A stretch of 64,000 bases of DNA from Pholis gunnellus (lineage: Eukaryota > Chordata > Actinopteri > Perciformes > Pholidae), in contig OU342818.1 in NCBI GenBank assembly GCA_910591455.2, positions 20,598,427 through 20,662,426 of the forward strand, written 5' to 3'. The notes beneath the pieces were generated by a model that worked only from the letters and a program-made list of their open reading frames with translations, made no database searches and was not told where the DNA came from. Shown here piece after piece: positions 33,610 through 43,709 of this stretch. The position numbers and the translations under genes are program-made. How positions within the stretch are numbered: the stretch's first letter is position 1; the number at the start of each line of letters is the position of its first letter.

Positions 33610-34488
33610 CTCTGTGTCTGTCCCTGTACTTGATGTCACTGAGGATCTCTTGATTGTGGCTTGTGTGGTCGCGTGTGTGGACGAGTCTGCAGCGGGAGGG
33701 TAAAAGAAGTGTGTGTGGTTGGGTTTGGGTGACGGGGGTGAGTTCTCTCTGGGTATGGGAGAAGCAGAAGGAGTGGGCCCGGGCGAAGGTCGCGGGGACA
33801 GGGTTCCCATCTCAATGGCCAGGTCCTCGGTGCATGCCAGGCCACAGCTGCGGAGGTAGTCATCCGTGTCTCTGTCCACCACCAGCAGCCTGGTGCAGTG
33901 GGCCACTTCACGGATACGCTCCACTACCTGCAGGGAGAAGAAAGGAGTTACAGAGAGGAGCTAAAGACAACATTTAAAGTATTACTGAGGTGTCATTAAG
34001 TGCATGTTGGTCACCCTGAACTGTCCTACGTATAGTTTTTTTTTTAGTAATAGTTTTTGCACAACAAAGACACCCGTGATTTCATTACACAAGGCTCACA
34101 TTGACCCATTTTAGTAGCCCCCTCCTCCTCCTCCTCCTTCTCCTCCTCAGGCAAAGGAAAAAGTGGTCTAACAGGTATAGAACTCATTGTTTGTACATCA
34201 GAGAATTTAGGCGTCTCTCCTGGCCTCTCTTTACCACGCAAGCACTATGTGCATTTAAAAACAAAAACATGTATCACTTACTTGATGGTGGGTTTCGTTC
34301 TCCACATTCTCACCGTTCACCTCCACCAGCCGGTCTCCTTGTCGCAGCCCGCCCAGCTCAGCACAGGAGCCGGGCTCCACTGTGCGGATGGACTGTCCGC
34401 CTTTATTCCTATCACCGTGCAGGTGAAACCCATAGCCGCGCTCTCCTTTTGTCAGGAAACAGAGCCTGGGTCTAAGCTCGCTCTCCAT
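33610..34488 (-). CDS. NHERF-like PDZ scaffold, first two coding exons only
   Basis: Exon 1 (34488-34282, 69 codons) and exon 2 (33927-33610, 106 codons) have good GT/AG borders and join in phase 0. Exon 1 reads MESELRPRLCFLTKGERGYGFHLHG..., the start of the NHERF PDZ1 domain with GYGF carboxylate-binding loop, VEPGS and GDRLVEVNGENVE. Exon 2 finishes the domain (VVERIREV, RLLVVDRDTDDYL) and adds a CTEDLA segment like NHERF2, then a Pro/Ser-rich stretch. NHERF proteins link membrane transporters to ezrin under the apical membrane. The second PDZ domain and ezrin-binding C-terminus were not found leftward, where the orphan array and transposons lie. Either the gene is truncated or its other exons are missing from this sequence. 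Closest by eye to NHERF2, not certain. Confidence 0.75.
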
Positions 34489-35659
34489 CCCAGCAGGGGG
34501 GTGGGGGGGGGGACGACGACAAATAAAAGTGTCTCAAGAGAATGAACTGGTGATTGTCCCATGTGATGGGAAGTCTCTGGCTCTTAATCCAATGTATGAC
34601 TACGCGCTCCACTGACCAAAAGATCATCATCATTTAGCATGATGTGGGTCCATTAATAATCCACAATTGTTCAGAGAGCACAATTCAGAAAAATAGGCTA
34701 AAGGTAATGAGTTTTTAATCCATCATGCAACTGCCAGGGGCCCAAATATGAGCGCGCAAAGATGGTGCTAAGTGTGCGTAAAGTAGTGGCGGAAAACCGC
34801 GGACAGTGGCTAAATCCCATCCATCGGAGGAATAATCCAAGAGATCAGAGATTAGAAAGCTTTTCCTCGCACGTAACACTTAATTCACCTCGTCAGCTGG
34901 GCGTGTGTCGTCCTGTACGACCCGGCGCGAGAGTGAAGAAGCGTCATCAACAGATGCCATACGTCCCCTGCAGCGCACGCCTGATGGAGCCGCGCAGCCG
35001 CGATGCGCTGGCAGAAAGTGAGTCAGTTACGAGTTACTGGAAAGAAAGTATTTGTTTAGAGATTATATGAGTCAATATGCTTTTTTAACAGCGGACAAAG
35101 ACATTTGCTCTTGTTAGAGAAGACAGAGGCTTTCCCCGTGGTGGTGGAGGTAAACCTGTGACCTAGCTTAAAACGGAAATCGCCCTTATCCGTCCTCTAT
35201 TTCTGTGTCCACTGGAGATCAATAAAAGGACGGTTGCGTAAAAGGGGATTTAACGGTTCATGAAATATGAGCTCAGGCTTATTTGCATTTATCCATTAAA
35301 AAAGAAGGCTCTAAACGTAACCAGTTCCTCTATTATCGTCGGGACATCGCATGAAGTGTTTTTGGCGTTATTGAGTGTTTTGGCGGCACCTAGCGGTGAA
35401 AAGCGGGAACGACCACCGTCATTATAAAATGGAAATAAAGATAAAGGCAAAATGAAACAATCATATGTTTACGTTTTTATTTATTAATAATTAATATTTG
35501 AATGTCTGGTGATTACCTTTGAATAACCACGTTTATCCATTTATTCATTGTTCAGTTAGTTATATGCTATCTATCTTTGTTATACCTTAAACCTTTTGTT
35601 TACCTTTACAAAGCTCCTTAAAAAGGTCCTTTTTCACCAGAAAGTCACATATATAAACA
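34489..35659. promoter_or_regulatory. Presumed promoter region of the NHERF-like gene, then intergenic
   Basis: Moderately GC-rich with several CpGs near 34880-35010. No TATA box identified; the assignment is by position. No other feature seen. Confidence 0.3.
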
Positions 35660-35860
35660 CAGGGGTGGAATGTAACTAAGTAAATAACTCAAGTACAGAT
35701 TTGAGGTACTTGTACTTTGTTTGAGTGTAGATTATACTGTCCAGCAGTATAATAGGCTAACTACATCAATACAACTATATTTACACATCAGTGATGATAA
35801 TCTAGTAATACAGTATATCATTGTGTACTACTTACAGGGTGCATTTTCCTGCATTGTGTA
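35660..35860 (+). mobile_element. hAT-type (Tol2-like) miniature element remnant
   Basis: Begins CAGGGGTGGAATGTAACTAA and continues with AACTCAAGTACAGATTTGAG and TACTTGTACTTT, the standard left end of short fish hAT elements. The right end is not clear, so the end coordinate is approximate. Confidence 0.6.
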
Positions 35861-37218
35861 CTTTTATTTGAGATATTGTAAAAACGTTTCACTAATAACT
35901 GTACTGCATGTTTCTTTGTAATTCATATTTATAATTTCCAACTCATGCAGTGCACTTGTTTCTTATTTAAGCTGCACACCACGTATTCTTTGCACCACAT
36001 GTTTGGCTTCCTCACTCATTGTCCTTCGCTGAAATATCATAAAGTATTTTTACCACGCAAAAGCGTAGCTCGAGCGTACATAATTGAACATTTCATGTGA
36101 CGTGTTTGTTTTGTTCTGAACCGGCTGGAGATTTATGTCAAAACATGTCTGCTTTTCTATCTCACAGCGACCCAGATCCAGTGCTGCTGTTCAATCAACA
36201 GGCTCGTGATTGACGTATTCTGCGTTATCTTTTTATATATAGAGAGAGAGGGATGGAGGGAAGAGTGGTTTCACCCCGGCACATGGTGCTCCTCCTGCTT
36301 CTTGCCCAGCTCCCCCTTCAGAATAGGGAAAAATTCCCAACACAGGTTACAAGGTGATGCCTTAAATTGTCTCAAGAGGTCTTTGAGTCCAAGGAGGAGT
36401 GCACGCACTGTGGCTGATTCTCCCTCAGAGTGCTACGTTCTCTTAAAAGCCAGAAATTACATTAAAAAGGAGGAAGAGGTTGTGTATTGACCACTGAGCC
36501 TCTGACTGGAGGCCAACAGCTATTAAACAGATCTTTTTTTACATTTTGTTGTTTGGTTTATTGTCAGCATATTGTTGGTTTAAGTGAGACCAATGTACTG
36601 AAGTATAATACTGACACGAAGACAATATCAAGAAGAGTGCTGCTGCGTCTTTAACAGCCGACTAGACAAACTAAGCGCAGAACTAAGAGGTCCAAATGTG
36701 AGGATTTTATGCTTTTGTTTATCAGATATGATTGAAAATGTAATTTCTCCAAGTGTTGGACCGCTTGTCAGACAAAACCAGGGATCTAAAGATTGTTCAC
36801 ATCTGATACATTATGATGGATATAATAATAGTGATTTTTCCCCATTAATAAAACATTAGATTAATCAATGTTAGAAATGATTGTCAACTGCAGCTCTATA
36901 GCCAGCTAGCTGCTTAAGTAAAGTACCAAACGTTGAAATAACAACTTGCAAATGCTATCTTATATTTCTGAACACAGGCGTAGCAGCGTGTCTGCGGGTA
37001 AAAAAGGTAAAACAACTGGACAAAGGCAGATGTTTCCGAAAGGACAGTTTGTGTGCCAAGTTGTTTTTCTCACATTAAAGTAATTTCCGGATAAAGAAAA
37101 TCCTCCTGTGGGGAACACTCATTGTCTAAAAGATTTATCGTAAGAACTGCCACTCCCATCATAAATGTCTGTATAGAGATTTTATTCAGGACATCATTTA
37201 CAAATATGCAGTCAGAGT
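35861..37218. other. Intergenic, no gene seen
   Basis: AT-rich, only short unsupported frames. Confidence 0.5.
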
Positions 37219-37401
37219 TCACTGAGCTCCGGCTTTGGGTGGAACCCACTTGTGGATCTTCTTGCTGGTGGTGGGGAAGGGCACCTATACTGCTGTGAGC
37301 TACCACTCACGTTGAACTGGTGGACCTCAGCCAGGAACTTCTTGGGCTCTGGTAGATGTGTGGTGGGGGGGTCGTCTGTCATGCAGTGCAGCCAGCGATG
37401 C
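37219..37401 (-). CDS. Putative small protein, two exons, about 38 codons
   Basis: Exon 37401-37311 follows a good acceptor (CTTCAG) and ends at AAC before donor GTGAGT. A second exon from about 37260 follows a Pro-rich CCACCAGCAAG acceptor. With ATG at 37382 the joined frame reads MTDDPPTTHLPEPKKF... and ends ...IHKWVPPKAGAQ, stop at 37219-37221. A longer frame may begin in an upstream exon: 37967-37870 has an ATG and a GGTAAAT donor, but its phase does not fit this exon. I do not recognise the peptide. Low confidence that it is a gene. Confidence 0.3.
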
Positions 37402-37869
37402 CTGAAGAGTGAACACAAATCTAGCTGGCTAAAATGACAAGCTAATTCCTTCGTTTTGTGGGGATTTTTGTTGACGGTTACATTTCTGCGGGAGGTGAAA
37501 ACATGTAAATAATTTGTAATCTACTTGTCAAGACAGTACAGTAGACAACAAACAACTGCATATTTTTTTTTTATTATTTTGTATACGTCTAAGGTTTATT
37601 ATTAGTTTATTCAGCGGTGGTTTTTTTATTCAAACTTTGTGTAATCAATAACATATCATATATTATCCCCAATAACTGACCGAGAACCACGTGTTTATCG
37701 CTGGTTAAAACATGTCAACAGTACACAAATCAGCAATTAGCCTGATTAGCATCAGCATTGATTATGAACGGTTTCGTTAGCCACCAGCTAACAGAGTAAA
37801 GTAGCCGCACTAGCAGGCTAAATAATAAGCAAACGGTTCATGTTTCAAATATAGTGAAATGTAATTTAC

Positions 37870-38150
37870 CAGTCCGTGACTGTGTGCTGTAAATTCCCGC
37901 TTCACGAGACTTGACAGGATTCTTCTTCGGAGTCTTTTGAAGACTGAAGTTTCTTTTTAATTTGTACAACATTTGACTGCACCAGTGGGAATGCAGTAAT
38001 CAACACTAAGCTATAGGGGGCAGTATAGTGTCTCACGGCAACCAATCTACCGGAAAATCAAAAGAAGAAGAAGACGCAAAAAACTCACGAAGAAGAATCC
38101 TGTCAAACCTCAAGAAGACTCGGTGCTTCTTGTTGACAGCACATAGTCTA
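37870..38150. repeat. Inverted repeat around a small-gene promoter
   Basis: A perfect 19-bp inverted match (37911-37929 and 38088-38106) lies inside longer imperfect arms (about 37871-37935 and 38085-38150), which share a ..GTGCTGT.. segment and a C(T)TTGACAGG segment. The 150-bp spacer holds AAGAAGAAG runs. It could be a foldback element or an inverted duplication of an exon 1/promoter. Confidence 0.75.
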
Positions 38151-38159
38151 TAGTTCCAT

Positions 38160-38470
38160 ATTTATGACGTTTTATATGAAACATTAACTGTGTTGAAATC
38201 ACGTCTTCCTGTAGACCACATATCAACGGCCAGCGTAATATCATTTTGGAGAAATATGTTTAAAGTAACCAAAATCGCGTCTCTTTCAACCTACAACTGA
38301 ACAAACCAACAATATTTTAAAAGAAATTTGTATTTTGTGACACGTTGATATTGTAACCGTAATTTAAAATAGGTCTAAGACGTTCAGACCCGATTTCAAC
38401 GCGATTTAAACCAAATATCAACGTTGAAATCCGGGTTAGTGCTCACTGGGCTTGATCAATTATTGAACAT
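38160..38470. mobile_element. Possible decayed miniature element (ATCAACGTTGAAAT-type)
   Basis: Ends in a block with ATCAACGTTGAAAT followed by TGCTCACTGGGC, a sequence type that recurs in fish genomes at element ends. No clear inverted partner, so tentative. Confidence 0.3.
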
Positions 38471-38698
38471 ATGGTAATATCAATTTACTGTTTGCCTGTT
38501 TTAGCTGTTACCATGACAGACGCTCATGTATTATTAACCATTTGGGTGTCTAGTTTTCGTACCCGGGGTATTTTCAGCTCATTCTGACACGTCAATGGGG
38601 ATATTATTGTTTGATAATTGCAGACCACTATGGCTTATAGGGTAAAAGAGCGAGTCTGGCTTTTCTGAATGGGACCTGAAACAATGTAAGACGCTCTA

Positions 38699-39109
38699 AT
38701 GGAGGGGCCAGAATTGAAACGGGAAAAAGAAAAGGCTGTGAAAACAGTTAGGTTTAGAGTCGCATCTGCCAACAGCGGCCGGGTCTTGGCGGAGGTGTTC
38801 AAGGATGAAGCGGCCTGGTGCGGCTCCGTGTCGGACTCGGTGGACTCGGACTGCGCCAGCAGCCCAGAGGCGGAGCAGGGGAGCTCGCCTCCCGCCGACA
38901 GCGAGACCAACGGCCTGGCGGTGGAAACTACCGTGGACGCGAACGGCTGCGAACCCGATGACCTGCTTCTGTACGCCAGTGCCAAGAGAGAGATGCTCTT
39001 CAGCAACAAACGGATCAATATCTGCAGCAAGAACGGGACCATACGAGGAGTGAGGAACAAAGTGAACGCAGGCCAAGAGCTTTTTAACAACCTCTCCGGC
39101 ATGTACTCC
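38699..39109 (+). CDS. grxcr1: GRXCR1 (glutaredoxin and cysteine-rich domain 1), exon 1 only
   Basis: 137 codons from ATG to donor GTGAGT, phase 0. The peptide matches the N-terminal part of vertebrate GRXCR1, a hair-cell stereocilia protein: VRFRVASANSGRVL, an acidic Ser-rich middle, then EMLFSNKRINI, NGTIRGVRNKV and AGQELFNNL. The glutaredoxin-like and Cys-rich exons that should follow on the plus strand were not seen before tmem151b starts at 41616. The exon is intact, so the others may lie elsewhere, be missed, or be absent. GRXCR2 was considered and fits worse. Confidence 0.82.
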
Positions 39110-41615
39110 GTGAGTAGCTCTGGCCAACAGGTGGAACACCTGCTGCAGGTTTTTTGTTGTCACTGCAGGTGGATTCTGCTGTGATCAGATTGATTTAAAG
39201 TAGTTCAAGGCTGTTTCTTTATTGCACGTGGTTATCTAAGGATTTAAGATAGTCAAAAACTCAATCCCTATATCAAGAGTGCAACTTTGGTGAGGTTCTT
39301 GTTCAGTCCTAACCTGTGTTCTGTTTCCCTTTAAGGGTTCCCTCCGTCATCAGAAAAGGAGACCCTGGGAAAAGCAGTAAAACAGTTTGGAAGTTAACAC
39401 CATGTGGTCAACAGGGAGAAAGAGCTCATGTGGCTGAAGATTGTCTTGCAGTATGGTCTCCACCAGGACTCTTTACTTAATTCAAGTATATAAAAAAAAA
39501 ACTTGTGTCTTCTTTTATGACCACATAAAGCTTTACGGTCCAGTTCTTTGATTCAGATTCATCTCCCTGATAAGGATAAAAAAAAAATAATCGTGCAATC
39601 TTTCACTTTAATATATTTGTATTTTGTTTTAAAGTCATACAATTATAATAATTTGAAACCGCCCATATGACCCATTTCCATATGTATACACTATAAAGTA
39701 CACACTAAAGGCAAGTAACCTGTCACTTAAACTAAACAAACTAGCTAAATAATATGTGCATTTGACCCTCTGAGACTGTGAACCCCTTTGAATGGGTTTC
39801 TGAAAAAGATTTTTGTATTTTTTTAAGATGTGCGTATAATTGTGACCCAGAATTTCATATGATTTTGATACATGGTGGAGTGTCTTTCATGGCATATTGC
39901 TGAACATGAACATGCATGTTTTTCTAAGTATTTTGTAATGATAAATTTGGTGTGCTTCAGATTATAATTCCACTGGATTGTATAAACCTGCATTTGTTTT
40001 GAGGTTGATATGTTTGTCGTTCTCATTGCTCCGTTTTCATGTTTAGTACACTGGTTTCAGCAAGTTGATAAACAATTGATCATTTTATCATTATCAATTT
40101 TTCTGCCAATTGTTTCCTCGGTTAATTGATTCATGGTTTGGCCTATGAGGTCAGAGAATAGTGAAACATATTGATCACAATTCCTTAAAGGTCAAGGTAA
40201 TATCTTTAAATGTCTTTTGTCCAACTAACAGTCCAAACCCCAAAGATATTCCATTTACCATCATACAAGAGAATGGAAAGTAAATCATAATTTTGAAGCT
40301 GGTACTGATGTATGATCATTTTTGCTAGAAAAAAATACATCATAGATTATCAACACAGCTCTCGTTTAATTTACTGTTGATCAACTCTGAGTTTCAGCTT
40401 TTACTTTTGCTGATGTGTTCTGACTTCAGTGACTTTGAATGCAGGACCATTACCTGTATTTGAGTATTTTTACATTGTGGTATTATTACTCTGAGTACCT
40501 CTTCCACCTCTTCGACCACTGCACTTCACTAAACTACAATATATTCCTGTCCTTGCATCTAAAATCATACAGACGTATTAAGAGTACAAAGACGATCAAT
40601 GATTAATGAATGACTTGATTCATTCGGATGTATTTTAAGTTCCCACCACATCAGAGTATTATAATGTCCCCATATGATTGTATAATGTGATTTTTGTATT
40701 ACAGCCTCGTCGATTTCTAATAGCATAACTCGTGGTTACTTTATTTTGTCAGGTTTAACAGGGACAATCCACCCCAAAAATATCATACAGCTAATTATTA
40801 TTTTCTGTAATATTCAAGCCACTCCTTGGACCTTGTTTTCATTGGGATTCATATGTTGGAATTTTCTGATTAACATCCCATAAGCTTCACATTCAAAACA
40901 AAGTAAATTTGCACGCATTATCATAAAGGAAAAAGTCAAAGAGCAAGCCTCGATAAATCACTGACAATGCCGCCTCGAAAAGTGATCACGTGATCAACAC
41001 TTCAACAAGTCTCGATGCTCTGATCTCCATCTTAGCAAAAGAAAACATCGTCTCCTGTATATCTGCACGGACACCTTCGCTTTCTCGTCATAACTGGAAC
41101 TGCACACTTTCCCTTTAAGCGGGCAGATCGATGCAACATCTCCCCGTACACCTGCCTGCCTCAGCTGCCTCAGTCAGCACCACAGACAGCTCCCCGCAGA
41201 CCGCTAACACAGCCCCCCTGAAGAGGCGACGCAGCGGGCCCCCAGGGGCAGGGCATAGTTTTTTTCATTTTGTAACGACTACCAGCTAGTACAGCCTCAT
41301 CTACGATCATGTTACTGCGGCACTGACAGCTAAACGGTAGAGGGCAGGATGCGGGCTTTACTATAACACCCCCCCCCCCGCCCTCCGATGTTTGGACTTT
41401 CACATCGGAAAGATCCCTTTATTTTGGGGGCTTCAACCGATCAACATGTCTCGTCTCGTGCTGCTTTTTCTCAGGGTGGAGCGGCTCTAAATGGAAGTAT
41501 AGCTCGTCTTGGATAAGGGGGGGGGTCTCTCTGCAGAAGAAGGTGGTGAAATCTCTTTCCTCTTCCTTCCTCCACGCCCTTTATCATTTGTTATTATCGA
41601 GAGCAGCCCGGCACC
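39110..41615. other. Intron or intergenic, no exon recognised
   Basis: No glutaredoxin exon was recognised. Holds a hAT-type remnant at 40395-40510. From about 41.1 kb GC content and CpG rise toward the tmem151b start, consistent with its promoter and 5' UTR. Confidence 0.5.
40395..40510 (+). mobile_element. hAT-type miniature element remnant (right end)
   Basis: ATTTGAGTATTTTTACATTG, GTGGTATTATTACTCTGAGT and ACCTCTTCCACC match the right end of the same short hAT family as at 11690-11865. Degraded. Confidence 0.5.
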
Positions 41616-43709
41616 ATGTCCCCTCCTGCATCGGCTGCGACAGCGAGTGAAAGCAGTGCGACCACCGTTTTCGAGGAGGACACCAGGGAGGAGGTATGGG
41701 CTTTTTATTTCCATCATGTGAGCGAACGCCTTCTTGTGTTTTGTTCTGCTTGTTCGATCTTGGCGCAGGGCTTTAATGGATCCATGTGAACGGGGGGCGC
41801 AGAACGTAACACACTGCAGGTGAATTAATTGCCAGGGATTTGGTCCCACACTTGATAGTTTTACAGGAGATATTTCTGTAATAGTGTAGCCGACATTAAT
41901 AATGATTGGGCACATGTTTGGTCTTTACCTTAGTCTTTCATCTCCTTTAACAACTATCTGCTGTATAGTGGGCCAGCATGTATCTCTACGGCACTTAGCT
42001 ATAAAATGGCATGACATGTCAGGAGAGCTGAAAGAACTTAACAGTGTTATCCACTGTATTCACAAAGGGAACTTCGAATGTAAGGGTGTTAGTACTGTGG
42101 TTTCATTCCTCGCTCATTAAATGTTAGCCCAAGTCTTTAAAAAATCCATATTTGTGCTTATGTGGCAGCGATCAATCCGCAGTGATGTACTCTGCAACAA
42201 GCTAAATTAGGCTACGGGTTGATGACACATGGTATGATAAAACATTTTAAATGTATTTACCACTTCCTCTTTTGTTTTGTCTGTGCTTTGACTCAACAGC
42301 AAAGACCCCTGAGGCAATCTCTGAGCAAGTCGCTGTGCCGGGAGAGTTTTTGGAAATGCCTGCTCCTGTCCGTTCTCATGTACGGCTGCATTGGAGCGAT
42401 GGTCTGGTGTCATGTCACCAAGGTGACCCGCCTCACCTTTGACAGTGCCTTCAAAGGGAAATCCATGATGTACCATGACAGTCCCTGTTCTGACGGCTAC
42501 ATCTACATCCCCCTGGCCCTGCTGGGCATGCTCTACTTGGTCTACCTCGTGGAGTGCTGGCACTGTCACGTGAAGAACGAGCTACAGCACAAAGTGGACG
42601 TGGAGGGCATCTACGATCGCATCCAAAGGATGCAGCAGGCCAAACCCTGCATCTGGTGGAAGGCCATCAGCTACCACTACGTTCGCCGAACACGACAGGT
42701 GACGCGCTACCGCAACGGAGACGCTTACACGAGCACTCAGGTGTACCACGAACGTGTCAACACCCACGTGGCAGAGGCTGAATTTGACTACGGTCACTGT
42801 GGCGTCAAAGATGTGTCAAAGCAGCTGCTGGGCCTGGAGAAGTCCGCTCTCACTAAGATGCGGTTCACCAAGTGCTTCAGTTTTGCCAACGTAGAGTCCG
42901 AGAATTCCTACCTTACGCAACGAGCGAGGTTTTTCACTGACAATGAGGGCCTTGATGACTACATGGAGGCCAGGGAGGGCATGCACCTGAAGAATATTGA
43001 CCTGAAGGAGTACGTCATGGTGCTGTCCGACCCAGAGCGCCACCCTTGGTATCTGTCCCACTATGTCTTCTGGTTTGCCTCATTCCTCACTTTCTCCTGG
43101 CCTCTTAGAGTCTTCGCCGAGTATCACACTGCATATGTCCACTACCGCGTTGAGAAGCTCTTTGGGCACGATTACCTCCCTGTGACCCCGTGCGATGATC
43201 GTCCATATTGGCGCCGCATCCCTCGCGTTAACACCATTGACAGCACGGAACTGGAATGGCACATTCGGTCCAACCAGCAACTGGTGCCCAGTTACTCAGA
43301 AGCTGGTCTGATGGACCTGGCCCAGTGCCCGTCCAGCTTCAGCGGGATCCGTCAGAACTGCGAGCGCTGCCACAGAGCCGTCAGCTGCTCCTCTGTGTTC
43401 TCCAGGAGCGCCCTCAGCGTCTGCACCGGCGCCAGCTCCCGCATCCCCTTCAGCGGCAGCCGCTTCTCCTTGGCGCGGCGCTACGGCTCCCAGCGCAGCT
43501 GCTTCTGGCGGAGTGGCAGCTTGGATGACCAGGAGAGTCCCAGCGAGAACACCCGCTGCCTATCAGAGCGCCTCACCACAGAAAATGAGGGACCCCCAGA
43601 CTATGACGACGCACTCTGCTACCCAGTGCTCATTGTCCACTGCAGTGAGAACTGCCACAACCACAGGTCTTTCCACAGAAATAGCTCCTGCGTGGAGACT
43701 TCCTTATGA
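41616..43709 (+). CDS. tmem151b: TMEM151B-like transmembrane protein, two coding exons
   Basis: Exon 1 41616-41693 (26 codons, MSPPASAATASES...) and exon 2 42300-43709 join in phase 0 to give 495 residues, with intron borders GTATGG and CAACAG. Follows TMEM151B throughout: QRPLRQSLSKSLCRE, transmembrane segments near residues 43-65 (WKCLLLSVLMYGCIGAMVWC) and 91-113 (GYIYIPLALLGMLYLVYLVE), the block WWKAISYHYVRRTRQVTRYR, TKCFSFANVESE, FFTDNEGLDDYMEAREGMHL, a hydrophobic stretch near 271-293, ELEWHIRSNQQLVPSYSEA, and a C-terminal PPDYDDALCYPVLIVH. Molecular function is not established. Intact. TMEM151A is the alternative paralogue and less similar in these blocks. Confidence 0.93.
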
